A stretch of DNA of 64,000 nt from PALSA-693 sp963781155 (GCA_963781155.1 CAWAEC010000016.1:992001-1056000), one strand, 5' to 3'; shown: positions 27,241-36,109, counted from the first letter of the stretch. Made by a program: numbers and translations. The notes: generated by a model from the sequence alone, not told the origin.

Positions 27241-28440
27241 TCAGGCCGGACGGCGTTGCGAGAGGGCGATACCGTTGTCGCGCATGACCAATCGGCAGTC
27301 CGCGTCCGGGTAGTTGAAGTTCTTGAGATCCTTGACGTAGGAGGCCGGATCCGCCAGTCCTTCGGCGTGGGGGAAGTCAGATCCCATCAGGATGTGATCC
27401 GCGCCAAGCAGGTCGCGAAGCTCTCCCAGTTCGTCCTCGTAGAACGGGGAGACCCACACGTGACGGCGGAAGGTGTCACGCGGATCTTCGGGGTACGCAT
27501 GCGGCGTTTGGCCGAAGGACTTCGTCAGCTTCTCGAACAGATGGAAGACCCAGGCCGACCCCGTCTCGATCGACGCGATCCGGAGGTTGGGGTAGCGAGC
27601 GAAAAGGCCGTGAGCAAGGAGGTTGGCGAAGTTGTCCTGGTGACAGTTGGCTGACAGCAGGCTCCGGAACGGATTCTGGCGGAACGCCTCCATCTCCGAA
27701 CTCTCACCCCACTCCGTCAGGTACTCCGAATAGATGGTGTCTCCGCCGTGATAACAGACGGTGATCCCCGACTCATTGACGAGGGACCAAAACCCATCGT
27801 AGACACGGTCGGCCGGAGAGCGACCTACCCCATCCACCACGACCGGTCCGCCGACCATCACGAGGAAACGAGCGTCCCGGTCAAGGACCCACTCGAGGTC
27901 GGACACGGCACTGGCCGGGTCGGCGAGGGTGATATACGGGGCGGCGAAGATCCGCTCCCTGTACGCGAACCCCCAGTCCTCGTCCAGCCATCGGTTGAAG
28001 GCTCGGAACGCGGCGACCAGGGCGGGGACGTCATGGCGGAGGGCTTGTTCCATGCCAACGCCCAACGTGGGCAAGAAGATGGCGCCCTGCAGGCCTTGCT
28101 GGTCCATGACCCTGAGGCGGGCGTCCCGGTTGAGATACTCGGGATGATCGGCTAGCTGGTCGAGGTTGCCGAACAGCTCGCGGGTGCCCGCGCCTGCCGG
28201 GTTCCGGCCCCGAAAATACTCGTCCAGGGCGCCCGGCTTGGACACCGGGTCCCAGGTCGGGTTGGGGATGAATCGATTGACTCTGCCCCCCACCAGCAGC
28301 CGCTTCCGGCCGTCGATCTCGGCCCACTGCATGCACCGCTTCCGGAACTCGGGCTCGATGTGCCGGCTGAACGCGTCCGGCGCCTCGTAGTAATGGTTGT
28401 CACAATCGAAGATCTGAAAGTCCACGCCCTCTGCGCCCAC
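27241..28440 (-). CDS. Amidohydrolase family protein, first gene of the acyl-CoA operon
   Basis: 399 residues, PF04909-type barrel. N-terminal metal motif FDCDNHYYEAPDAF (D14, H16), central YHGGDTIYSEYLTEWG with a metal-site His, and C-terminal ILMGSDFPHAEGLADP with the conserved Asp. The DNHYYE variant marks a subgroup distinct from the DGH/DSH homologues elsewhere in this window. The GTG start has AGGAG 8 nt upstream and a promoter ending about 23 nt before it. As first gene of the operon it may generate, or decarboxylate, the acid that the three ligases activate; inference only. Confidence 0.86.
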   Translation of the reverse strand: MGAEGVDFQIFDCDNHYYEAPDAFSRHIEPEFRKRCMQWAEIDGRKRLLVGGRVNRFIPNPTWDPVSKPGALDEYFRGRNPAGAGTRELFGNLDQLADHPEYLNRDARLRVMDQQGLQGAIFLPTLGVGMEQALRHDVPALVAAFRAFNRWLDEDWGFAYRERIFAAPYITLADPASAVSDLEWVLDRDARFLVMVGGPVVVDGVGRSPADRVYDGFWSLVNESGITVCYHGGDTIYSEYLTEWGESSEMEAFRQNPFRSLLSANCHQDNFANLLAHGLFARYPNLRIASIETGSAWVFHLFEKLTKSFGQTPHAYPEDPRDTFRRHVWVSPFYEDELGELRDLLGADHILMGSDFPHAEGLADPASYVKDLKNFNYPDADCRLVMRDNGIALSQRRPA

Positions 28441-28469
28441 GGTCGTCTCCTATCGCAACACCTGGCGAA

Positions 28470-28498
28470 AATCTAGATTCCGAATCTAATTGTGTCAA
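28470..28498 (-). promoter_or_regulatory. Promoter of the eight-gene operon
   Basis: On the minus strand TTGACA (28498-28493) is followed by a 17-bp spacer and TAGATT (28475-28470), a good sigma-70-type match that is uncommon in high-GC DNA. The start codon lies 30 nt downstream of the -10 box with AGGAG between. Confidence 0.65.
28474..28488. promoter_or_regulatory. 15-bp perfect palindrome, candidate TetR operator
   Basis: TAGATTC-C-GAATCTA covers most of the spacer and two bases of the -10 box of the operon promoter, so a bound repressor would block polymerase. It lies 22 bp beyond the stop of the TetR gene, the obvious candidate binder. No second copy was noticed in the window. Confidence 0.6.
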
Positions 28499-28509
28499 GT
28501 CCGGGAAAG

Positions 28510-29151
28510 CTACCGCTCCCGCTGTGCAATGAGTCCGGGAATGAGGAGCGGCTCGATGAATTCGATGGTGGCGTCGAGCCGGTCGTGAAGCTCCCGTGGC
28601 GTGATCCGGCCTTGCGACCAGGCCAGCAGTTGTACGCTGAAGACTGCGTTCACGACGGTCAGGGCGCGCCGCGCTGTTACCGGGTCGATCGCAGCGAGTG
28701 CTTGCATGTACGCATCGGTGGTCGATACGTGCATCCGGCCGAGCAGCTCCCCGGCGAAGGCGTCTGTCGACATTTGAAGGATGTGAACCAGTCGAGCCAT
28801 CTGCGGTTGCCGTTCGAAGGCACGAAGGGCACGGTGTACCGCTTCCTGGAGCTGCTGGGTCGGTCGACCCTCTTGTAGCGGACGCTGCCGAATGTTGGTC
28901 GGCAAGGTGTCGGCCCAGTGCACCAGAACTTCCGCGAAGAGGCGTTCTTTGGAAGAGAAGTAGTTATAGAGCGTGCCTAGCGAAACTCCCGCTTTTTCGG
29001 CCACGTCCTTTACCTGTATCCGCTCGTAATCGTCCGAACCGAGCATGCCCAGGGCCGCCTCGATGAGTCGGTTTCTGCGGTCCCGCTGCCTGGCCGTCAT
29101 GGTGGCGGGGTGCGGGATGCCTTCTTCGAAATGCGGGTTGATCACAGACAC
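28510..29151 (-). CDS. TetR family transcriptional regulator
   Basis: Up to 213 residues. The N-terminal HTH is typical: RRNRLIEAALGMLGSDDYER, IQVKDVAEKAGVSLGTLYNY, FSSKERLFAEVLV. The ligand domain that follows (QLQEAVHRALRAFERQPQMA, LLIPGLIAQRER) is of KstR-like length. Starts at GTG 29151 or ATG 29100 (MTARQRDRRN) are both possible. It reads in the same direction as the operon and ends just before its promoter palindrome, suggesting a local repressor released by a pathway intermediate, often an acyl-CoA in related systems. Confidence 0.85.
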   Translation of the reverse strand: MSVINPHFEEGIPHPATMTARQRDRRNRLIEAALGMLGSDDYERIQVKDVAEKAGVSLGTLYNYFSSKERLFAEVLVHWADTLPTNIRQRPLQEGRPTQQLQEAVHRALRAFERQPQMARLVHILQMSTDAFAGELLGRMHVSTTDAYMQALAAIDPVTARRALTVVNAVFSVQLLAWSQGRITPRELHDRLDATIEFIEPLLIPGLIAQRER

Positions 29152-29318
29152 TCTTCAATTGTGGTCCGGGCACAGCCACAGCTAGCCGGCAATCGAGAAT
29201 AGAGTCGGCTTCCAGAAATAGCAAGCGCTGGCCCGGACGGCGTCTCGACGCAACCGCGACTCCGACGGCCCGGCGCCAGTCGGAGTTTCACGCCCGAAGA
29301 AGTGTGCGCGAGGAGGGA

Positions 29319-30560
29319 CTACCGGATGCCGTAGAGGGCGAGCGCGCTCTCGCTCGTGATGGCCTTCTTCTGCTCGTACGTCAGACCGTGCAGAGCCTCG
29401 GCGAGTTCCTCGGTCACCCCGGGGAACTTGGCGTCTGGGTGCGGGTAGTCGGAGGCCCAGATAATCCGATCAGCTCCGCACAGTGGCGAGTTGGCGGTAA
29501 AGGCGAGCATCGACTCGTCGGGGTCGAAGCTGATCCAGCACTGGCGGCGGAAGTACTCCGAGGGGAGCATCTTCAGCCAGGGCACGTCCCAACTGAACTT
29601 CTTGGCGTGGTGGTCGAGCCGTTCGAGCCACGGCACCAGCCATCCGCCGTTGGCTTCCAGGAACATGAACTTGGCTCCGGGGAAACGCTCCGCCACCCCG
29701 CCCGACGTGACGTAACAGATGGAACTCATGACGTCGACGGGATTGGCGATGGCCTGGGTGAAGTAGATGTTGGTGACGCCGGCGCCGCCCTCCTGCTGCT
29801 CCAGCTTGGCGAAGTCTTCGAGAGGCTGGTACGACCCGTCGGGGTCCCGCAGCCGAGCCAGTTTCAGGCCTTCGCAGGCCCCCGGAAGGTCGGGCGAGAG
29901 GAAGGGGTGGAAGGCGACCGGCAGCTCGGTGTCCTGCAGCGCGGCCCAGATCGGGTCGTAGACCGGATCGTTGAAGTAGCGCCACTCGATGGCCGGATTC
30001 GGTCGCATGAAGACCGAGACCATGCCGGGCAGGTCGGCCACGTGCAGGATCTCGTCCACCACGCCCTGCACGTCATCGGCGTGGTGAATCGGGGGAAGGG
30101 CGCCAGCACCGTAGAGGCGCCCCTGGCCTTCCTTCAGATGATTGGCGCACCAGTCGTTGTACGCCCGAGCTTGCACCTGGCCGAACTTGACATCGGTCAG
30201 GCTCTGAAGGCCCAGCATCATGGTGGGGTACAGCACCGACAATTCGATGCCGTCACGGTCAAGATCGGCCAGGCGCAGCGACGCCGTCCAGCCGGACGGC
30301 CGCGTCTTGCTGTAGGGAATTTCCAGGTTGCGGACCCGCTCCACCATCTCGTCCGTGAACCCGGCGGTGCCTGCCAACCCGCCTCCCGGGATCCGGATAC
30401 CGTTCCATGTAATCCATTCCGTGCCGTCGGCATCTGTCTCGCAATGCCAGATGCGATCTCGGTACTCTGCCGGCGCGAACTCGAGCATCCCCGTCGGTGG
30501 CTCGAGGATGTGTCCGTCGGAATCGATGTAGCGGAGCGGTCGGTCTTCGACGGCGGTCAT
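29319..30560 (-). CDS. Amidohydrolase family protein (PF04909-type)
   Basis: 413 residues from the ATG at 30560, which has AAGGAGG 7 nt upstream. N-terminal metal motif YIDSDGHILEPPTGM, a central LPVAFHPFLSP with a metal-site His, and C-terminal IIWASDYPHPDAKFPG. The family also includes ACMSD-type decarboxylases. Relative to the operon's first gene it has the DGH motif, so it is a different subgroup. It is followed by the TetR gene (167 bp gap) and preceded by an AT-rich promoter region with a palindrome. Confidence 0.86.
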   Translation of the reverse strand: MTAVEDRPLRYIDSDGHILEPPTGMLEFAPAEYRDRIWHCETDADGTEWITWNGIRIPGGGLAGTAGFTDEMVERVRNLEIPYSKTRPSGWTASLRLADLDRDGIELSVLYPTMMLGLQSLTDVKFGQVQARAYNDWCANHLKEGQGRLYGAGALPPIHHADDVQGVVDEILHVADLPGMVSVFMRPNPAIEWRYFNDPVYDPIWAALQDTELPVAFHPFLSPDLPGACEGLKLARLRDPDGSYQPLEDFAKLEQQEGGAGVTNIYFTQAIANPVDVMSSICYVTSGGVAERFPGAKFMFLEANGGWLVPWLERLDHHAKKFSWDVPWLKMLPSEYFRRQCWISFDPDESMLAFTANSPLCGADRIIWASDYPHPDAKFPGVTEELAEALHGLTYEQKKAITSESALALYGIR

Positions 30561-30588
30561 GATGCAGCCTCCTTGTGCCGGCTTTAAT

Positions 30589-30602
30589 AATAGTATGCTA
30601 TT
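30589..30602. promoter_or_regulatory. Inverted repeat in the amidohydrolase promoter region
   Basis: AATAG-TATG-CTATT lies 29 bp upstream of the amidohydrolase ATG in an AT-rich pocket that also holds TATTAT (minus strand), a possible -10 box. It resembles a small repressor operator. Confidence 0.4.
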
Positions 30603-30667
30603 TCCCTCCACGACTGCGCAAGAGGATGAGTCTGCGCTGGCCGGCCAGCCCGGAGGCGCGGTTCCGG

Positions 30668-31827
30668 CTACTGCGAAGGGAAGGGCCAGATCCGAGGCTC
30701 GGGCAGGGCCGGGGGGTCCAGGAGACCGGGCCGGGCATCCAGATCCAGAAGGTCCCAGAGGGGCGTTGCCGCTGCATCACGAGCGGTGAGCGGGCGCAGC
30801 TGCCAGCGCTGCTCGATCGTGGCCAGGATGGAGGTGTGGTCGTAGACCAACGACGAGACGTGCCCGGGCTTGGAGTAAGGCGAGGCGACAATGCAGGGCA
30901 CTCTGAATCCGTATCGGTCGTATCCTCCCGGCTCGTCAGGCGGCACATGGATCGCAGGCGGAACGTCGTCGGGCTTCGGGGCAGCGGGAGGGGGAACGTG
31001 GTCGTAGAAGCCACCGCCTTCGTCCCAGGTGACGACGAACATCAGCGTGGGCCATTGCGAGGACTGGCGCAGGGACTCGTAGATCCAGGCCGTAAACGCT
31101 TCACCGAGCTGGTCGTCCTGGTACTCGCCATCGGAGAGGAAGGCGGTGTCGGGGGTGATGAGAGTGACGGCCGGCAGGGTCCCGGCCTGGCAGTCGTCAT
31201 GGAAACGCTCGATTGCGTGGAGATGGTCACGGTAGTGCAACAGGTTCCGGGGCCACAGCCCCACCTCCGGAACCTCGACATAGTAGTTTGCCCAGCCCAC
31301 GCCGGCGGCGTCGAGACGGTCCCAGATGAGTCCGGTTTTCGGAGGTCGGAGGAACGGGCCGGGCAGGGTCGTGGAGACCAGCCCATCCGCGGTGGCAGCT
31401 TGCAGGAACCGACGGTTCGGAAAGGTTTGGGCCAGACACGATGAGAAGTACCGGTCAGCGATTCCGAAGGTGCGAGCCAGCCCGTAATACCAGGGCAGGT
31501 CGGACTCGTTGAAATACCCCATGGGCTCGTCGCTGGCCGTCGTGGTGACGAACCCGTCCATCCTTCCTTGGTTCCATTCCAGGTGGGATGCATTCCAAGT
31601 CTGGCTCACCGCGAAGGAGGGGTTGATAGGTACCGAGAAGTGGTGAACCCGGACTGAAGCCCCTGATGCGTTCGGGTTGCTGTTGGTTGGTTGACCGTCT
31701 GGGCCCAGCGTGAAGCCGTCCCGCGTTCGAGCATGCCGAAGTAGTTGTCGTACGAGTGGTTCTCTTTCATCAGAACGACGATGTTCTGAACCCGTTCCAG
31801 ACGCTCAGGGGAGGCGGCGATGGTCAT
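30668..31827 (-). pseudogene. Alkaline phosphatase/phospholipase C-like phosphoesterase (PF04185), one-base frameshift
   Basis: The N-terminus (VQNIVVLMKENHSYDNYFGM) is the metal-binding start of the phosphoesterase family, which includes bacterial phospholipase C and acid phosphatases. About 36 codons in, at a CCC run at 31720-31722 (plus strand), one base is missing. Restoring it gives DGFTLGPDGQPTNSNPNASG and joins to the remaining 300 residues, which contain TLITPDTAFLSDGEYQDDQL, VVTWDEGGGFYDHVPPP and PCIVASPYSKPGHVSS. The repaired protein has about 386 residues and no clear signal peptide. Slippage in a short homopolymer suggests an assembly error or phase-variable loss. It is divergent from the globin gene. 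Confidence 0.8.
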
Positions 31828-31946
31828 GCCCCGATCCTGGCACTGTCGAAACGGACGATCGTGTTACTTCGCCCTGGGTGCTCCGCCCTCACGGGTGGAG
31901 GACGGTCAAGTCCCCTCCGGCGCGGCCAGAGATGTCATCTGGGGAC

Positions 31947-32432
31947 ATGGAGACCGTGTACGACGCCGCGGGTGGCCGCGACGGCATGCTGCGACTCGCG
32001 CATGCGTGGCATGCCAGGGTCATGGCAGACGATGTGGTCAGCCACGCCTTCAGCCACGGATACCACCCCCAGCACGCCGAGCGGCTGGCCGCCTACTGGG
32101 CGGAGGCACTTGGTGGTCCGATGATGTATTCGACGGAGTACGGTGACGAAACCTTCGTTGTGCGGATGCACAGCGGCAATGGGCCGCACGAGGAGATGGA
32201 TCGTCGAGCCATTATCTGCTTCGACGAGGCACTCGCGGATGTCGGTCTGGCCGGCGACCACCGGCTGCGTCAGGTGCTGCGCGACTACTTCGCTTGGACG
32301 ACGCTGACGACGATGTCGCGCCACCACCAATCCGCGGCCGAGGTTCCGGATGGTCTGGCCATGCCACATTGGTCGTGGGATGGACTCGTCAAGGGGCCCG
32401 ATCGTCATTCGCGCGAGGGGGAGGCCACCTGA
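31947..32432 (+). CDS. Truncated hemoglobin-like globin (group II-type)
   Basis: 161 residues (METVYDAAGGRDGMLRLAHA), with an in-frame ATG 15 nt upstream as an alternative. The helical pattern fits a truncated globin: RVMADDVVSHAFSHGYHPQH, HAERLAAYWAEALGGPMMYS, then HSGNGPHEEMDRRAIICFDE with the proximal His region, and LRQVLRDYFAWTTLTTMSRH. These heme proteins bind O2, NO or peroxide and often help oxygenases or resist nitrosative stress. The 3' end overlaps the convergent dehydrogenase gene by 44 nt. Confidence 0.78.
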   Translation: METVYDAAGGRDGMLRLAHAWHARVMADDVVSHAFSHGYHPQHAERLAAYWAEALGGPMMYSTEYGDETFVVRMHSGNGPHEEMDRRAIICFDEALADVGLAGDHRLRQVLRDYFAWTTLTTMSRHHQSAAEVPDGLAMPHWSWDGLVKGPDRHSREGEAT

Positions 32433-33330
32433 GCCCGGAGAGAGACGCCAAGGCGTGCACGAGGGTCTGCGTGCCGTCCCTGCCGCGTCCCTGGGCCTGA
32501 AGCGCGACGTACAGCTGGTTGGCCAGCGCCAGCCCCGGTAACGCCACCTTCGCACGCTTCGCCTCAGCGAGCGCGATCCCCAGGTCCTTGACCAGGTGGT
32601 CGACCAGGAATCCAGGCGCGAAGTTACCGGCCACGACCCTCGGGGCCAGGTTCGAGAGTGACCAGCTCCCGGCCGCGCCGCTGGTCACCGATGCCAGCAC
32701 CTGCTCGACGTCGAGACCGACTCGAGCCGCGTAGAGCAGCCCTTCGGACATGGCCACCATGGTGCTCGCAATGAGCACCTGATTAACCATCTTTGTGTGC
32801 TGGCCTGCGCCGGGGCCGCCCTGGAGAACGATGGTGGTTCCCATGGCCTCAAAGAGCGGACGCATCACCTCGAACACGTCGCTCGAGCCTCCGACCATTA
32901 TCGAAAGGGTGGCGTTGCGGGCGCCGATGTCGCCGCCCGAGACTGGTGCATCGAGCGAGTGCACACCTTTTGACGCCGCCGCCTGGGCAATTTCCAGTGC
33001 CAGGGACGGTTCGCTCGTGGTCATGTCGATGAGGATGGTGCCAGGCCTGGCTCCTTGCAGGGCGCCTTCGGGTCCGAGAATGACCTCGCGGACATCGTCG
33101 GGGAACCCGACCATCGAGAAGACGACGGTGCTTCCCGACGCCACTTCCAGCGGCGTGTCCGCCCATTTGGCCCCACTTGCCAGCAGGGGCTCGGCTTTTT
33201 CCTTGCTCCGCGTGGTGACTGTCGTTTCGTAACCCTTCGACAGGAGGTGGCCGCACATAGGGGTGCCCATCACCCCGGTGCCGATCCAGCCGACGGACGT
33301 GCGTTCAGGAGTGGCCGTCACAAGGTTCAC
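32389..33330 (-). CDS. NAD(P)-dependent beta-hydroxyacid dehydrogenase (3-hydroxyisobutyrate dehydrogenase family)
   Basis: 313 residues from a GTG. The Rossmann motif is VGWIGTGVMGTPMCGHLLSK; then LIDMTTSEPSLALEIAQAAA, DAPVSGGDIGARNATLSIMV and GGPGAGQHTKMVNQVLIAST, with the catalytic lysine in the last segment. Family members oxidise 3-hydroxyisobutyrate, tartronate semialdehyde or related acids. Its 3' end overlaps the globin gene on the other strand. The amidohydrolase gene upstream ends 19 nt before its start, so the two are probably co-transcribed. Confidence 0.86.
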   Translation of the reverse strand: MNLVTATPERTSVGWIGTGVMGTPMCGHLLSKGYETTVTTRSKEKAEPLLASGAKWADTPLEVASGSTVVFSMVGFPDDVREVILGPEGALQGARPGTILIDMTTSEPSLALEIAQAAASKGVHSLDAPVSGGDIGARNATLSIMVGGSSDVFEVMRPLFEAMGTTIVLQGGPGAGQHTKMVNQVLIASTMVAMSEGLLYAARVGLDVEQVLASVTSGAAGSWSLSNLAPRVVAGNFAPGFLVDHLVKDLGIALAEAKRAKVALPGLALANQLYVALQAQGRGRDGTQTLVHALASLSGLRWPPPRANDDRAP

Positions 33331-33348
33331 CCGAAGTTTTCCAGGCGT

Positions 33349-34419
33349 TTACGAGCTCACGGCCGCGCCGTAGAAGCGAGCGGCGTTGTTCCAGAGAATC
33401 CGCGCCTTGCTTTCCTTGCTGACGCGCGGGAGGTCGAGAAACGCATCGACCGCGTGCGGATACTTGGCGTCTGGGTGTGGGAAATCGGTGGCGAAGAGGA
33501 CATTGGCATCGCCGATGCTGTCGACGACCGTCCACAGCAAGTCCTCGTCCGGATCGCAGGAGATGAAACAGTTGCGACGGAAATACTCGCTTGGCTTGAG
33601 CTCGAGCGCCGGGAAGTCGTACCAGCCGGTGAGATCGATGTGCTCGTCCATTCGGTGGAGCCATGCCGGCGCCCACGAGCAACCCGATTCCATAAACGCC
33701 ACCCGCAAACCGGGGAAGCGGTCGAACACGCCCTGCATCATCATCGACAGCATCGCCATCTGCTGTTCCATCGGATGGCAGCAGGCATGCAATTCGGTCC
33801 AGGTATGGAACCGGTCAGCGCCCGCTGTCGCCATGATTGCGCCCATTCCCTCGTGCAAAGAAAGCGGCGCGTCCCGTTCCTGCAGGGCGGCATAAAGAGG
33901 GTCGTAGGTGCGTTCGCCGAGCATGCGTCCATTGACCGGATTCGGCCGCACCCAGAAAGCTTTGATGCCAAGCGCGTCGTAGCAATAGTCCAGCTCGGCG
34001 AGGGCGAGATCGATGTCCTGCACTGGCAGGGGAGCGGCACCGACAATGCGACCGCCAGAATCGACGGAGTAATCGGCGAGCCACCGGTTGTAGCCACGCG
34101 CCAGGGCGGCCGCGAAACGGGGGTCCATGCCGTCCGCCCACATCGAGTACAACGGGCCATAGATGACACTGATGTCAACGCCCTCGACGTCGAGCCCTTT
34201 GACGAGCACCTTGGCATCCCATCCGCTATCGGTAAATTCTGCGTACTTGGTGCGGAGCTGCTCCTCGAGGCGCAATGCCTCCAGGCTGCCGGGCACCAAT
34301 TGCATGGAGACGTGATGCTCGAGCGCTGATCGCCACGCCGGATCGAGGTATCGCTCGTTGATCGCTGGTGGGTCCATGGTGTGGCCGTCGGCGTCCACCA
34401 CTCGCATCCCCTGCTTCAT
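33349..34419 (-). CDS. Amidohydrolase family protein (PF04909-type)
   Basis: 356 residues from the ATG at 34419, which follows GGGAGG. N-terminal motif RVVDADGHTMDPPAINERYL, central PLSLHEGMGAIMATAG, WTELHACCHPMEQQMAMLSM, and C-terminal VLFATDFPHPDAKYPHAV. A longer open frame exists upstream without coding character. It resembles the homologue at 29319 most closely by eye (PSEYFRRNCFISCDPDED against PSEYFRRQCWISFDPDES). Likely co-transcribed with the downstream dehydrogenase. Substrate unknown. Confidence 0.86.
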   Translation of the reverse strand: MKQGMRVVDADGHTMDPPAINERYLDPAWRSALEHHVSMQLVPGSLEALRLEEQLRTKYAEFTDSGWDAKVLVKGLDVEGVDISVIYGPLYSMWADGMDPRFAAALARGYNRWLADYSVDSGGRIVGAAPLPVQDIDLALAELDYCYDALGIKAFWVRPNPVNGRMLGERTYDPLYAALQERDAPLSLHEGMGAIMATAGADRFHTWTELHACCHPMEQQMAMLSMMMQGVFDRFPGLRVAFMESGCSWAPAWLHRMDEHIDLTGWYDFPALELKPSEYFRRNCFISCDPDEDLLWTVVDSIGDANVLFATDFPHPDAKYPHAVDAFLDLPRVSKESKARILWNNAARFYGAAVSS

Positions 34420-34449
34420 CGTTGCCTCCCGAGGACGATTCTCAGTCTT

Positions 34450-34485
34450 GTGTCGAGGACGGCACGATCCTGCCATTTTCGACAC
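34450..34485. promoter_or_regulatory. 36-bp nested dyad upstream of the amidohydrolase
   Basis: GTGTCGA pairs with TCGACAC, and inside it GGCA pairs with TGCC, with equal 4-nt spacers on both sides and a 6-nt centre. It lies 31 bp upstream of the amidohydrolase start and about 115 bp beyond the Rieske gene's stop. It could be an operator or a terminator; there is no T-run. Confidence 0.5.
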
Positions 34486-34599
34486 CACATCCACCCTGAG
34501 CGCGGACTCACCGCTCCCATCGACTACGAGCGCCCACGAATGGCCCAGCGTGTCTGCACCGACGCACACGCTACCCGACGACGTGCCGCTTCGCCTGAG

Positions 34600-35940
34600 T
34601 CAGCCGGCGAGATACCTGTCGAGCTCCTCGTGCATGTTGCTGATGGCCCGCTCCCATTCGGTAGCCAGGCGATGGTGGCGGTAGCTGCGAGAGTGCAGCC
34701 CTCGCTGCTGGCGAGCGAGATTGCTGAAGTCCTGGCGGGGTATCCGGCCCCAGTTATCGACGTCATCGGCAGCGAAGCGCCCCTTGAGCCGGGCGCGGGG
34801 AACCTTCTCGCCGTTCGCTGGCATGGTGAGTGACCAAACCTCGAAGCGGCACATCTCCGGGTCGTCGTTGAAGGGGCGCACACGGTAGGAGAGTGCATTG
34901 CTGTACATCGGCAGATAGAAGAAGTTGGGGTAGAGAAAGATTTCCCCGCCCCAGAGCCGAATGCTCTCGGGTGTAGCCCGCAAAGGGACGCCGGCCCCGG
35001 CCGAATACTCGATCAATGCTCGGATCGCGGCGGTCGAATAGTCCTCGTCCGGGCCCACCCGATTGCGCACACCCTCGAAGATGTCCAGGTCCCGCTTCAG
35101 GATCATGGCGTCCTGACCTTCCCAGAGCAGACGCATCGACTCCACGAATGCGTCAGTTCCTCGTCCCTTGCTGGCCGCCACTGCCCCGGGCTCGGCGCGC
35201 CCCTGGAAGCGCGAGTGGCCGTTCTCGAACGCGGTGACTTCCGCCAGGTCCGGCCGGTAGGTTTCGCCGGCACCCATCGTCAGCTGGGGATGGGTGGCCA
35301 TGACGTGCCATCCCTCGTGAAATGCCTCCTGCGCCAGCTTCCAGTTCGCGGGAATGATGACTTCCTTCCACCAGTACACCCGCAGGTCCTCGACCCCGAA
35401 GGCTTCCAGGATCTCGGCGGCCGGCGAAAGCGCGTCACGCAGAGGCCGGGCGCCGGGATCCATGTTGATCCAGGCACACGCACCCCACGTCTCCACCCTG
35501 CACTCCTGCAACCGGACGTCTTGCGGCTGCAGGCATTCCTCGGCGAACCCCTCGTGGCCGTAGAGGGCGGAGGTCGATCCGTCTATATTCCACCGCCAGC
35601 CGTGAAACGGGCAGGTGATATGTCCACCGGGCAGGCGCCCGGAACCTTTACACAACTGTGTCGCCCGGTGTCGGCAAGCATTGTAGAAGGCCCTGACCGA
35701 CATGTCGTCCTGGCGAATGACCAGGATGGATTCGTCACAGATCTCGTACTCGACGAAATCACCCGGGTTCGGAATCTCTTCCAGCCGGCACGCCATCTGC
35801 CACACACGAGGCCACAGTCGTTCCTTCTCCAGTTCGAAGAAGGCGCGATCAAAATACCGCTCCCTCGGGACGTACAACGGGCTGGTCATCGCGAAAGGTA
35901 CCCGGGCCGTGCTGGTCCAGGGTTTCTCTGTCACGGTCAT
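34600..35940 (-). CDS. Rieske non-heme iron oxygenase, large (alpha) subunit
   Basis: 446 residues from an ATG preceded by GGAGGAG. The Rieske [2Fe-2S] cluster is bound by C89 and H91 (ACRHRATQL) and C110 and H113 (TCPFHGW). The mononuclear iron site lies in NWKLAQEAFHEGWHVMATHP with H212 and H217. Electrons arrive from separate reductase/ferredoxin partners that are not in this window. Such oxygenases hydroxylate or demethylate aromatic rings, steroids or quaternary amines. It lies upstream of the amidohydrolase and dehydrogenase genes on the same strand. The NTF2-like protein on the same strand upstream may be a helper or unrelated. Confidence 0.87.
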   Translation of the reverse strand: MTVTEKPWTSTARVPFAMTSPLYVPRERYFDRAFFELEKERLWPRVWQMACRLEEIPNPGDFVEYEICDESILVIRQDDMSVRAFYNACRHRATQLCKGSGRLPGGHITCPFHGWRWNIDGSTSALYGHEGFAEECLQPQDVRLQECRVETWGACAWINMDPGARPLRDALSPAAEILEAFGVEDLRVYWWKEVIIPANWKLAQEAFHEGWHVMATHPQLTMGAGETYRPDLAEVTAFENGHSRFQGRAEPGAVAASKGRGTDAFVESMRLLWEGQDAMILKRDLDIFEGVRNRVGPDEDYSTAAIRALIEYSAGAGVPLRATPESIRLWGGEIFLYPNFFYLPMYSNALSYRVRPFNDDPEMCRFEVWSLTMPANGEKVPRARLKGRFAADDVDNWGRIPRQDFSNLARQQRGLHSRSYRHHRLATEWERAISNMHEELDRYLAG

Positions 35941-36109
35941 CCGAGCTCCTCCCCTGCCCTCCTCTTGAGTCCGGCCACTCGCGGCCCCTCCGGCCGGCGA
36001 CATTACCGTCCCCGGCCGATCCCGACCACCGTCCAGTCTAAGCGGGTGGTTGCCGCCGATCGGCCGGGTGACCGTAGCGGTTCTCTGGCTCGATACGTCG
36101 CAGCTACGC

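Noticed and set aside
28510..29066. Plus-strand frames over the TetR gene
   Set aside because: They mirror the TetR codons and have no domain or ribosome-binding site.
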